From Microbacterium oryzae (lineage in GTDB: Bacteria; Actinomycetota; Actinomycetes; Actinomycetales; Microbacteriaceae), in assembly GCF_030406385.1 (NCBI RefSeq), contig NZ_JAUEPM010000005.1:168526-232525 (forward strand): 64,000 nucleotides of DNA, read 5' to 3'. The translations under genes were made by a program, and so were the position numbers. Under the pieces are notes generated by a model. That model searched no databases. It was not told where the DNA came from and saw nothing but the letters and a program-made list of their open reading frames with translations. Every line of letters begins with the position of its first letter. Position 1 is the stretch's first letter. This document shows, in pieces, positions 52,722 to 60,522 of this stretch.

Positions 52722-52774
52722 ATCCACTACAGTAGCACCCAATTCAATACATGCCCCTGTACCGAAAGTCGCTC

Positions 52775-54076
52775 ATGCACCTTCTGCTCTGCTCCTCGCC
52801 CATCTACGGACACGTGAAGCCCCTCACCGACATTGCCCGCGACCTGACCCGCCGGGGGCATCGGATCACCTTCCTGACCGGCGGCAAGTACCGCCCGCTC
52901 GCGGAAGCCGCGGGCGCCGAATTCGTCGCGCTCCCGGCGGACGCCGACTACGACGACGCCGACCTCGACGCGTGGCTTCCCGATCGATCCAGCCGTCGCG
53001 GACTGCAGGCCGTCGTCTACGACCTCACCGGCATGTTCGTGAAGCCGCTCGTCGCGCAGCATCGCGCGGTGCAGGATCTCCGCCGACGGCATCGCTTCGA
53101 CGCCATCGCCGGGGAGAGCGCCTTCCTGGGGCTGCTGCCGACGCTCCTCGCCGAACCCCGCGCGCGGCGGGAGCCGATCATCGGAGTGTCAGCACTTCCG
53201 ATGACCATGTCGAGCGTCGACACCGCGCCGTTCGGCCCGGCACTCGCGCCCGGGCGCGGCCCCCTGGCCCGGCTGCGGAACCGGGCTTTGAACCGCGCCC
53301 TGTTCGCGGGACCCTTCAAGCCGCTGACGAGGGCCCTCGATGCCGCTCTCCACGAAGCCGGCGCACCCTCATACGACGGCGGGTTCTTCGACGTGCTCAC
53401 CGAATACGACGTCACGCTGCAGCTCAGCGTGCGCGAACTCGAGTACCCGCGGCGGGAGATGACCGAGGCCATTCGATTCGTCGGACCGCTGCGCACGCCG
53501 CCCGGCGCCTTCGACCTGCCCGAGTGGTGGAACGACCTGGACGGCCGGACCGTCGTGCACGTCACCCAGGGCACCATCGACAACGCAGACCCGTCCCGGC
53601 TGATCGTGCCGACCATCCGCGCCCTCGCCGGAGAGGACGTCCTCGTCGTCGCGTCAACCGGCGGCGCACCCCTCGAGCGTGTCGAGGATGCCTACGGCGG
53701 ACCGCTGCCCGCGAACGTCCGGATCGCGGCGTTCCTCCCGTACGCCGAGCTCCTGCCGCGGACGGATGTCGTGGTCACCAACGGCGGCTTCGGCGGCGTG
53801 CAGCAGGCGCTCGCGGCCGGGGTTCCGCTGGTCGTCGCAGGAGCGACGGAGGATAAGCCGGAGGTCGCCGCCCGCGTCGCGTGGGCCGGCGTCGGGGTGA
53901 ACCTGCGTACCGGCACACCGACTCCCGCGCGCGTGCGCCACGGTGTGAAGGCAGTGCTTCACGGCGGCCACGCCGCGGCGGCGCAGGAGATGTCGCGACG
54001 GATGGCACTGCTTCCGGACCCTCTGGAGGAGATCGCGCGCACCTTCGAGGCGGCGGTGGGAGCCCCAGCGAGCTGA
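52775..54076 (+). CDS. GT1-family glycosyltransferase (macrolide/UDP-glycosyltransferase-like)
   Basis: The protein has 433 residues from this ATG. GT-B fold: N-terminal acceptor domain MHLLLCSSPIYGHVKPLTDI, C-terminal donor domain with VVHVTQGTIDN, LPYAELLPRTDVVVTNGGFG and GVPLVVAGATEDKPEVAARV. The donor-site HGG of many family members reads NGG. It may glycosylate a hydrophobic small molecule, such as an antibiotic or lipid. An ATG at 52751 would add eight residues; 52775 has GAAAG upstream and matches the usual protein start. Confidence 0.85.
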   Translation: MHLLLCSSPIYGHVKPLTDIARDLTRRGHRITFLTGGKYRPLAEAAGAEFVALPADADYDDADLDAWLPDRSSRRGLQAVVYDLTGMFVKPLVAQHRAVQDLRRRHRFDAIAGESAFLGLLPTLLAEPRARREPIIGVSALPMTMSSVDTAPFGPALAPGRGPLARLRNRALNRALFAGPFKPLTRALDAALHEAGAPSYDGGFFDVLTEYDVTLQLSVRELEYPRREMTEAIRFVGPLRTPPGAFDLPEWWNDLDGRTVVHVTQGTIDNADPSRLIVPTIRALAGEDVLVVASTGGAPLERVEDAYGGPLPANVRIAAFLPYAELLPRTDVVVTNGGFGGVQQALAAGVPLVVAGATEDKPEVAARVAWAGVGVNLRTGTPTPARVRHGVKAVLHGGHAAAAQEMSRRMALLPDPLEEIARTFEAAVGAPAS

Positions 54077-54203
54077 TCCGCTTCCGGGGAACGCGCGGGG
54101 TCGGGATGGCCGAGGACCGGTGGGCAGATCGCCTTGCGAAGCGCGTCGCTGGCCGTCAGATCGGTCACGTTTCGTCACGAAGTCCGTCACATGCGGTCTC
54201 CGT

Positions 54204-54233
54204 TTGACATGCGCCGACACGCCCGGACATAAT
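54204..54233 (+). promoter_or_regulatory. Near-consensus promoter driving a leaderless small ORF
   Basis: TTGACA (54204-54209) and CATAAT (54228-54233) are separated by 18 bp. The ATG of the small ORF is 7 nt downstream, so transcription should start at or next to the ATG. It is one of the best promoter matches in the window. Confidence 0.75.
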
Positions 54234-54240
54234 CGGCGAC

Positions 54241-54342
54241 ATGACTGACAGCACACAGCCCTTGTCCGCCCAGGAGGCGAACGGGACTGCCGGCATGATG
54301 ATGGCCGGCTGTGTTGTCACGTGCTGTCGAATGTGCCGCTGA
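54241..54342 (+). CDS. Met/Cys-rich 33-codon leader ORF (candidate sulfur attenuator peptide)
   Basis: The peptide has 33 residues and starts MTDSTQPLSAQEANG. Its last 15 residues, MMMAGCVVTCCRMCR, contain four Met and four Cys. It lies 7 nt after a near-consensus -10, so it would be translated from the first base of the mRNA. Its DNA can fold (see 54247-54328). It precedes the winged-helix regulator gene by about 200 nt. Cysteine-rich leaderless ORFs that sense cysteine are known in mycobacteria; extension to this gene is inference. Chance occurrence is possible in high-GC DNA. Confidence 0.55.
   Translation: MTDSTQPLSAQEANGTAGMMMAGCVVTCCRMCR
54247..54328 (+). promoter_or_regulatory. Foldable leader RNA within the Met/Cys-rich ORF
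   Basis: GACAGCAC (54247-54254) pairs with GTGCTGTC (54321-54328), and ACACAGCC (54253-54260) pairs with GGCTGTGT (54307-54314). A GCCGGC pair (54289-54294 and 54304-54309) forms an alternative hairpin with the loop ATGATGATG. The outer GGCTGTGT arm and the inner hairpin share bases, so the folds compete. Ribosome stalling at the Met or Cys codons could choose between them. Confidence 0.5.
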
Positions 54343-54544
54343 CTCGGATAGCCCCTCAGCAGCACCGCCAGGGCACAGCGAGATCCGCATGAGCGCCTTG
54401 CCCCCGAACTCCGATCCCCTCGGAGCGTTCGACACCGCCGCACCCGGCACCGGCCGTACTCCAGATCAGGCGATCGCCGCCGATCCGGCCGACTCCCAGC
54501 ACGACCGAACCCTCCCGGTTCCCCCGCAGAAGGATTCCATCATC

Positions 54545-55273
54545 ATGTCCGCTTCCCTCCTCGAGCGCACCACGAACATCCCCACCCGCCCTGCCACCCG
54601 CCCCACCCACCTGCGTGCCGTGCCGAACCCCGTCGAGGTCGCGCCGCAGGCGCAGCCGGGTGCCGCGCAGCCGGGCGTCGCTCCGCGCGGGTTCGCCCTG
54701 TACGTCGGCCTGGACGAGATCAAGGCCGCCGCCGACGGCGTCTCCCTCTCCACGATCGTCGAGGCGCTGCGCCGCACCATCTCCGAGCTCTCCCCCTCGG
54801 CCGAGACCTACGCGGCCGTCGCCCTCGCACCGCAGTCCGCCGGCGGCCGCGACGTCGACGTCGTGCGCCTGGCCCTCAAGGAGCCGGGCGCCGTCGCGCG
54901 CATCCAGCCCGAGACCACCGAGCCCGACCACGCCGTGGGCGTCGTCGTCGACATCTCCCGCAAGCGCGTGCTGCTGGACGGCGAGTCCGCCGCGCTCACC
55001 TTCAAGGAGTTCGAGCTGCTGCAGTACCTCGTCCTCCGCGAGGGCCGCACCATCGAGCGCACCGAGCTCGTCGAGTCGCTGTGGCAGGCGCAGAGCGACG
55101 ACGAGGCACCCGGCGAGCGCACGATCGACGTGCACGTGCGGCGTCTGCGTGCGAAGCTCGGCCGGTACGAGGACATCGTCCGCACCGTCCGCGGCGCCGG
55201 CTACCGCTTCGACCGGCACGCCGACGTCACGATCCGCTATGGCGCCGGCGCCCCCTCGCCCGACCGCTTCTGA
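54545..55273 (+). CDS. Winged-helix (OmpR/PhoB-type) DNA-binding regulator without receiver domain
   Basis: The protein has 242 residues. The C-terminal ~100 residues form a Trans_Reg_C domain: LTFKEFELLQYLVLREGRTI, ERTIDVHVRRLRAKLG and VRTVRGAGYRF. The N-terminal part lacks the phospho-receiver Asp and is a Pro/Ala-rich stretch plus a small unrecognised domain. The ATG at 54545 has AGAAGGA 7 nt upstream; the frame stays open upstream and an ATG at 54389 would add 52 residues. It is probably controlled through the leader ORF. Target genes unknown. Confidence 0.85.
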   Translation: MSASLLERTTNIPTRPATRPTHLRAVPNPVEVAPQAQPGAAQPGVAPRGFALYVGLDEIKAAADGVSLSTIVEALRRTISELSPSAETYAAVALAPQSAGGRDVDVVRLALKEPGAVARIQPETTEPDHAVGVVVDISRKRVLLDGESAALTFKEFELLQYLVLREGRTIERTELVESLWQAQSDDEAPGERTIDVHVRRLRAKLGRYEDIVRTVRGAGYRFDRHADVTIRYGAGAPSPDRF

Positions 55274-55336
55274 CGCCCGCGGGTCTGCCCGCCGCGGGTC
55301 CACCGCTTTGTCGGACGCGCGGCGTAGCCTGGCGGC

Positions 55337-56320
55337 ATGATCCCCCCGGCCGCGCTCGAGTCGCGCTTCGCGACGCGTGACCGCGACGGGAGACCGGGTG
55401 CCGGACCGCGCCTCGAGACGGTGTACCGACCGCGTCGGCCGCTGAACCTCTTCGCCACGGTGGCGGTGTTCCAGCGCGGACCGGGCGACCCGGCGCAGGC
55501 CTTCGCCGACGGGATGATCTGGCGTGCCACCCGCACGCCGGAGGGCGTCGCCTGCACGGCACTGCGCCAGATGCCGGATGGCACCGTGCGAGCGGCAGCA
55601 TGGGGTCCGGGGCGCGCGTGGGCGATCGGCCAGGTCCCTGCGCTCTGCGGAGCGCTCGACGATGACGACGGGTTCGACCCTTCCGGCCATCCGCTCGTCG
55701 AGGACGCGCACCGCCGATATCCGGGCGTCCGTCTGGGGCGCAGCGACCTGCTCTTCGACGCGCTCGCGCAGGCGATCACCGAGCAGAAGGTGACGCTGCA
55801 GCAGGCCTTCGGCGCATGGCGCAGCCTCGTGACCTGGTTCGGCGAGCGCGTGCCTGGTCCGACCCCCCGTCCGATGTTCGCGCCGCCGGCGATCGACGGG
55901 TGGCGGCTCATCCCCTCCTGGGCCTGGCACCGGGCGGGCCTGGAGCCGCCGCAGTCCCGCACGATCGTCGAGGCCGCGCGGAGGGGTCCGTCGCTCGTTC
56001 GCGCGACCCTCGCCGCCTCGGACGGCGAGGGCCGTGATCGCGCGCTCACGGCCATCCGCGGGATCGGTGTCTGGACGGCCTCTGAGACGAGGATCCGCGC
56101 GCTCGGCGACCCGGATGCGGTGAGCGTGGGCGACTTCCACCTCGCGCATCAGGTCGGCTACGCCCTGACGGGCACCCGCACCGACGACGACGGCATGCTG
56201 GAGCTGCTCGAGCCGTGGCGCGGCCATCGGCATCGGGTCATCCGACTGCTGTTCGCATCCGGAGTGAGCGAGCCGCGTCGCGCACCGCGCCTGCACATGG
56301 AGGACCACCGCAACCGCTGA
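55337..56320 (+). CDS. DNA-3-methyladenine glycosylase II / AlkA-like HhH-GPD protein
   Basis: The protein has 327 residues. The HhH-GPD core is visible: AQAITEQKVTLQQAFGAWRS, the helix-hairpin-helix ALTAIRGIGVWTASE and the catalytic aspartate in SVGDFHLAHQ. It excises alkylated bases in base-excision repair. The N-terminal ~110 residues match the beta-sheet domain of AlkA-type enzymes. TAGCCT lies 6 nt before the ATG. It runs separately from the preceding regulator gene. Confidence 0.87.
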   Translation: MIPPAALESRFATRDRDGRPGAGPRLETVYRPRRPLNLFATVAVFQRGPGDPAQAFADGMIWRATRTPEGVACTALRQMPDGTVRAAAWGPGRAWAIGQVPALCGALDDDDGFDPSGHPLVEDAHRRYPGVRLGRSDLLFDALAQAITEQKVTLQQAFGAWRSLVTWFGERVPGPTPRPMFAPPAIDGWRLIPSWAWHRAGLEPPQSRTIVEAARRGPSLVRATLAASDGEGRDRALTAIRGIGVWTASETRIRALGDPDAVSVGDFHLAHQVGYALTGTRTDDDGMLELLEPWRGHRHRVIRLLFASGVSEPRRAPRLHMEDHRNR

Positions 56321-56341
56321 GCCGCGGGGCATGATGGAGCC

Positions 56342-56536
56342 ATGACTCGCTCTCGCACGGTTCTCGTGGCCCTCGGCGTCCTCGTGCTGGCGGTGGTCGT
56401 GGGACTCATCCTCGGCAACGTGTGGCTCGGGGTCATCCTGGGCCTCGTGGTCGGCCTGATCCTGTTCCTGTCACTCGAGTCGCGTCGCGGTCACAACCAG
56501 GGCGTGAACGACGAGGGTCACGGCATCGAGCTGTAG
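56342..56536 (+). CDS. Small two-helix membrane protein
   Basis: The protein has 64 residues with two Val/Leu/Gly-rich helices (VLVALGVLVLAVVVGLILG and VWLGVILGLVVGLILFL) and a hydrophilic tail HNQGVNDEGHGIEL. Family not identified; it could be a small stress-membrane protein. GGAG lies just before the ATG and CATGAT 6 nt before it. It is co-directional with the AlkA-like gene, 21 bp away. Confidence 0.6.
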   Translation: MTRSRTVLVALGVLVLAVVVGLILGNVWLGVILGLVVGLILFLSLESRRGHNQGVNDEGHGIEL

Positions 56537-56574
56537 GGCGCGGTGGGCCCAGCCGGAGCTCCGCGCGCAGTTCC

Positions 56575-57333
56575 TCACCCGTAGTACAGCGCGACGGGCT
56601 TGCCGTCGATCTGCCGCACGTCGACGGCCGTGTCATACACGGCTTCGAGCACGTCCGCGCGCATGATCTCCGCCGCAGGAGCATCCGCGACGACCCGGCC
56701 CTGACGCATGGCGACGATGCGGTCGGAGTACGTCGCGGCGAAGTTGATGTCGTGCAGCACGACGATGATCCGCTTGCCGAGCTCGTCCGCCATCCGCCGG
56801 ACCAGCCGCATGATCTCCGTCATGTGCTTGAGGTCGAGGTTGTTGAGCGGTTCATCCAGCAGCACATACTTCGTGTCCTGCGCGAGCACCATGGCGATGA
56901 ACGCGCGCTGCCGCTGTCCGCCCGACAGCTCGTCGAGGAACCGGTCGCGGTACGCCTGCAGGTCGAGGTAGTCGATGGCGCGCTCGATATGCTCGCGGTC
57001 GACCGCGGTGAGGCGTCCCTTCGAGTGCGGGAAGCGGCCGAACTCCACGAGGTCGTGCACCGTGAGTCGCGCGGCGATGTGGTTGTCCTGCCGCAGCACC
57101 GCGAGGCGCTTGGCGAGGTCTGACGACGACGCCTTCGCGACCTCGGTGCCGTCGACCATCACGCGCCCCGCGTCGGGCTGGATGAGCCGCCCGACGAGCC
57201 CGAAGAGCGTCGACTTCCCCGCCCCGTTCGGGCCGATGAGCGCGGTCACCCCCTCATCGCCGAACGCGATCGACACGTCGTCGAGCACGGTCTGGCGGCC
57301 GTAGCGCTTGGTGGCGTTCTCGAGCGCGATCAT
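56575..57333 (-). CDS. Iron-siderophore ABC transporter ATPase (YclP-like)
   Basis: The protein has 252 residues. Walker A is IGPNGAGKSTLFGLVGRL, the signature DELSGGQRQRAFIAMVLAQD, Walker B YVLLDEPLNNLDLKHM and the switch VVLHDINFA. The QRQRAFIA form and LLDEPLNNLDLKH closely match Bacillus YclP, the petrobactin transporter ATPase. It powers uptake through the two permeases upstream. Its start overlaps the permease stop (ATGA). Confidence 0.94.
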   Translation of the reverse strand: MIALENATKRYGRQTVLDDVSIAFGDEGVTALIGPNGAGKSTLFGLVGRLIQPDAGRVMVDGTEVAKASSSDLAKRLAVLRQDNHIAARLTVHDLVEFGRFPHSKGRLTAVDREHIERAIDYLDLQAYRDRFLDELSGGQRQRAFIAMVLAQDTKYVLLDEPLNNLDLKHMTEIMRLVRRMADELGKRIIVVLHDINFAATYSDRIVAMRQGRVVADAPAAEIMRADVLEAVYDTAVDVRQIDGKPVALYYG

Positions 57334-58328
57334 CGCGCCCCCTTTCGCAGGACGAGGAAGAGGAAGAAGATCCCACCGGCGAACTCGATGACCATCGACA
57401 GGCTCCCGCCGAACGCGAAGACCTGCTCGAGCACGAGCTGACCGCCGAGCAGGCACACCACGCCCAGCAGGGCGGCCGTCGGCAGCGTCAGCGCGTGGCG
57501 GAAGGTGCCGGCGTACGAATACGCGATGTTCGCGACGATGAGCCCGAAGAAGAGGATGGGGCCGACCAGCGCCGTGGACGCCGCGACCATGACCGACACG
57601 ATCCCGAACAGCGCCATGACGACGCGGCGGTGGTTGACGCCGAGCCCGACCGCGGCGGGCTCGCCCAGGGTGAGCACGTCGAGGGTCCGCAGCAGGGGGA
57701 CGACCGCGGCGCAGGCTGCGGCGACGATGATGGCCGTCAGCAGCAGCAGCGTCTCGTCCGGCCTCGTGAGGGAGGCGAACATCGCGTCCGACAGCACCTG
57801 GAAATCCAGTGGATCGAGCATGCGCTGCATCCACTCCGTGAAGCTCCGGAAGAACGTGCCGAGCACGATGCCGACGAGCAGCATGAGATGGATGGAGCGC
57901 CGCTTCCCGCCGAACATCCATGTGAACAGCAGCACGCTGAAGGCGACCATCACGACCAGCTGCACCGCCCACAGAGTGAGCTCGTCCATCCGCAGGAACG
58001 ACGCCGACCCGAAGAAGAACACCACGACCGTGGAGATCAGCACGTAGAACGCGTCGAACCCCATGATCGACGGCGTGAGGATGCGGTTCTGCGTGATCGT
58101 GTGGAAGATCACCGTCGAGACCCCGACCGCCGTCGCGACGACGACCATCGCCAGCACCGACAGGCCGCGCACCTTCACAGCGAACGCGAGCGACCCCGGC
58201 ACGTCGGTGAAGAGATACGTCGCGATCAGCGCGAGCACCGCCGCGACGAGCAGGGCGAGCCGAGCGGATGGCCGTCGCCAGAGAGCGACGACGCGAGCGG
58301 ATGGCGCGGGCGCGGTCTCAATGAGCAC
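57330..58328 (-). CDS. Iron-siderophore ABC transporter permease, FecCD family (YclO-like)
   Basis: The protein has 332 residues with nine to ten membrane helices. FecCD-type motifs are TVIFHTITQNRILTPSIMGF and GEPAAVGLGVNHRR (ATPase contact loop). It pairs with the permease encoded upstream to make the transmembrane pore. GTG start, overlapping the upstream permease gene by 11 bp. The order binding protein, permease, permease, ATPase matches an YclQNOP-like system. Confidence 0.93.
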   Translation of the reverse strand: MLIETAPAPSARVVALWRRPSARLALLVAAVLALIATYLFTDVPGSLAFAVKVRGLSVLAMVVVATAVGVSTVIFHTITQNRILTPSIMGFDAFYVLISTVVVFFFGSASFLRMDELTLWAVQLVVMVAFSVLLFTWMFGGKRRSIHLMLLVGIVLGTFFRSFTEWMQRMLDPLDFQVLSDAMFASLTRPDETLLLLTAIIVAAACAAVVPLLRTLDVLTLGEPAAVGLGVNHRRVVMALFGIVSVMVAASTALVGPILFFGLIVANIAYSYAGTFRHALTLPTAALLGVVCLLGGQLVLEQVFAFGGSLSMVIEFAGGIFFLFLVLRKGAR

Positions 58329-59337
58329 GGCTCCTCCTTCGCAGCAGCAGCCAGAGGAAGAGCAGGGCGCCCACGATGCCGACGATGACGGACAGCGGGA
58401 TCTCGTACGGGAAGCGCACGACGCGGGCGACGATGTCGCAGCCGACCACGAAGGCGGCGCCCAGCCCGGCGACCCATGGGATGGACCGGCGCACGTTGTC
58501 GCCGATGATGAGGCTGACGACGTTGGGGACGACGAGCCCGAGGAACGGGATCATCCCGGCGGTCACGAGCACGGCGGCCGTGATGACGGCGACGATGACC
58601 ATCCCGACGGCGACCACGCGGCGGTAGTCGAGGCCGAGGTTCGTCGCGAACTCCTCCCCCATGCCGATGACGCTGAACCGGTCCGCGGCGAACCACGCCA
58701 CGACGACCATGACGCCGGCGATCCACAGCATCTCGTAGCGCCCCTGCATCACGGTGGCGAAGCTGCCCTGCGCCCACTGCCCGAGCGACTGCAGGAGGTC
58801 GAGCCGGTACGCGAAGAAGGTCGTCACCGCGCCCACGACGCCGCCGAGCATGATGCCGACGAGCGGCACGAGCACCAGCTGCCGTACGGGTACCGCGCGC
58901 ACGACGCGCAGGAAGACCCAGGTCCCGACCAGCCCGAAGACCGCGGCCACGCCCATCTTCCCGACCACGGCCATCCCCGGCCAGAAGACGATCGTGACGA
59001 GCATGCCGAGCGTCGCGAACTCGCTGACGCCGGTCGTACCGGGCTCGACGAAGCGGTTGCGGACGAGCATCTGCATGATGAGCCCGGCGATGCCGAGCGA
59101 GGCGCCGACGAGGATGGCGGCCAGCGTCCGCGGGATGCGACTCGCGACGAGCAGGAACGCCGCGCTGCTGTCGGGTCCGCCCGACAGGAGGGCCAGCGGC
59201 GACACGTCGGAGACGCCGACGAACAGGCTGACGCCGACGAGCACCACGAGGCACGCGCCGATGAGCGCCCCCACCCACGTCCGCCGGGGGCGGGTGGGGG
59301 CGGGGGCGCTCGTCTGCGCCGAGGCGGTGAGGGTCAC
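58318..59337 (-). CDS. Iron-siderophore ABC transporter permease, FecCD family (YclN-like)
   Basis: The protein has 339 residues. FecCD signs are SRIPRTLAAILVGASLGIAG, MQMLVRNRFVEPGTTGVSE and IPFLGLVVPNVVSLIIGDN. About nine helices; the ATPase-contact segment is NLGLDYRRVV. It imports ferric siderophore across the membrane with its partner. The GTG start lies 19 bp downstream of the binding-protein gene. It is inferred to be iron-controlled with the whole operon. Confidence 0.93.
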   Translation of the reverse strand: MTLTASAQTSAPAPTRPRRTWVGALIGACLVVLVGVSLFVGVSDVSPLALLSGGPDSSAAFLLVASRIPRTLAAILVGASLGIAGLIMQMLVRNRFVEPGTTGVSEFATLGMLVTIVFWPGMAVVGKMGVAAVFGLVGTWVFLRVVRAVPVRQLVLVPLVGIMLGGVVGAVTTFFAYRLDLLQSLGQWAQGSFATVMQGRYEMLWIAGVMVVVAWFAADRFSVIGMGEEFATNLGLDYRRVVAVGMVIVAVITAAVLVTAGMIPFLGLVVPNVVSLIIGDNVRRSIPWVAGLGAAFVVGCDIVARVVRFPYEIPLSVIVGIVGALLFLWLLLRRRSRAH

Positions 59338-59356
59338 GGGCAGTGGGCTGAGCCGA

Positions 59357-60382
59357 TCAGGACGCGATCTGCATCACGTCGTCGATGAGCAGCTGCGTCG
59401 TCTCGATGCCGCCGTACACGATGTACCAGGCGACCGGGTCGAGGTACACGATGCGGTCGTTCTGCGCCGCGCTGGTCTGCTTGACGATGTCGTTGTCGAG
59501 GACCTGCGCGGCGGCGCCTGCCTCGGCCTCGCCGGTGGCGACGTCGCGGTCGACGACCCAGAGGGTGTCGGGGTTCTGCTCGAGGAGGAACTCGAACGAG
59601 ACCGGCTCGCCGTGCGTGGCGGAGGCGATGTCGTCGACGACGGGCTCCACGCCGAAGACGTCGTAGAGCAGGCCGCCGCGGACGTTGGCGCTGCCGCCGC
59701 CCTGCTCCGAGGGGGCGAGGGCGCTGAGCTCGCCGCCCGACACCATGACGCCGAGTCCGGTTCCGGCTTCGGCGGTGACCGCCTTGGCCTCGTCGATCCC
59801 CGCCTCGAGATCGGCGAGCGCGGTCTGGGCCTCGTCCTCGGCGCCGAGCACCTCGCCGAGGAACGTGACGTTGCGCTCGAGGCTTTCGGTGTACGTGCCC
59901 ACCATGCCCAGGTCGATGGTGGGGGCGATCTCGCTGAGGTCCTCGTAGAGCCCCGACGAGCGTCCGCCGATGATGATGAGGTCGGGCTGCTGCGCCTCGA
60001 TCTCGATGAGGTCGGCCTCGAACAGGGTGCCGGCGTTGAAGGCGTCGTCGGCGAGCGCATCCTGGAGGTAGTCCGGCACCGAGTCGAGCGGGGCACCCGC
60101 GACCTCGCCGCCGAGCGCGCCGATCGTGTCGACCGTCGACATCTCGAAGGCGACGATCTTCTCCGGGTTCTTCGGCACCTCCACCGTGGTCTTCTCGAGC
60201 TCCGGCTCCTCGTCCTCGCCGGCGATGTTGCGGTCCCACGAGAACTCCACCGTCTCCGCCTCGGCGGCGGTGGGAGCGTCAGCGGCTTCGGCCGCCTCCT
60301 CGCCGGCGGATGAGCAGCCCGCGAGAACGAGGGCGGATGCCGCGACGAGCGAGAGCGTCGCGATCGGACGGGTGATGTGCAT
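59357..60382 (-). CDS. Iron-siderophore ABC transporter substrate-binding lipoprotein (YclQ/CeuE-like)
   Basis: The protein has 341 residues. A signal peptide ends at the lipobox ALVLAGC. The fold is of the FhuD/CeuE type, with NPEKIVAFEMSTVDTIGALG and LIIIGGRSSGLYEDLSEIAP. An acidic linker (EEAAEAADAPTAAEAE) follows the lipid anchor. It captures a ferric catecholate, probably petrobactin-like (inference from YclQ likeness). AGGAGG lies 6 nt before the ATG. It is the first gene of the operon, behind DtxR-like boxes. Confidence 0.94.
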   Translation of the reverse strand: MHITRPIATLSLVAASALVLAGCSSAGEEAAEAADAPTAAEAETVEFSWDRNIAGEDEEPELEKTTVEVPKNPEKIVAFEMSTVDTIGALGGEVAGAPLDSVPDYLQDALADDAFNAGTLFEADLIEIEAQQPDLIIIGGRSSGLYEDLSEIAPTIDLGMVGTYTESLERNVTFLGEVLGAEDEAQTALADLEAGIDEAKAVTAEAGTGLGVMVSGGELSALAPSEQGGGSANVRGGLLYDVFGVEPVVDDIASATHGEPVSFEFLLEQNPDTLWVVDRDVATGEAEAGAAAQVLDNDIVKQTSAAQNDRIVYLDPVAWYIVYGGIETTQLLIDDVMQIAS

Positions 60383-60473
60383 GCTGTGCCTCCTGGAAGG
60401 GAGAGCGCGGTGTCTTCCGCGGTCTCGATGTGGGGGACGATGCCGGCGGGCGCCTCGCGCTGAGGTGTCTCAC

Positions 60474-60492
60474 TCAGGTAAGTCGAACCTAA
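60474..60492. promoter_or_regulatory. DtxR/IdeR-like iron box 1
   Basis: TCAGGTAAGTCGAACCTAA matches the DtxR consensus TTAGGTTAGGCTAACCTAA at 15 of 19 positions. It lies in the divergent region between the siderophore-binding protein gene and the siderophore-interacting protein gene, so an iron-loaded repressor would shut off both. Confidence 0.75.
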
Positions 60493-60498
60493 CCGGAT

Positions 60499-60517
60499 CG
60501 GAGGAAGGCTAACCTAA
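60499..60517. promoter_or_regulatory. DtxR/IdeR-like iron box 2
   Basis: The right half GGCTAACCTAA is perfect, and 13 of 19 positions match the DtxR consensus. It overlaps the TAACCT hexamer (60510-60515) that is 7 nt before the ATG at 60523, so repressor binding would cover the promoter of the siderophore-interacting protein. Confidence 0.65.
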
Positions 60518-60522
60518 CTTCC

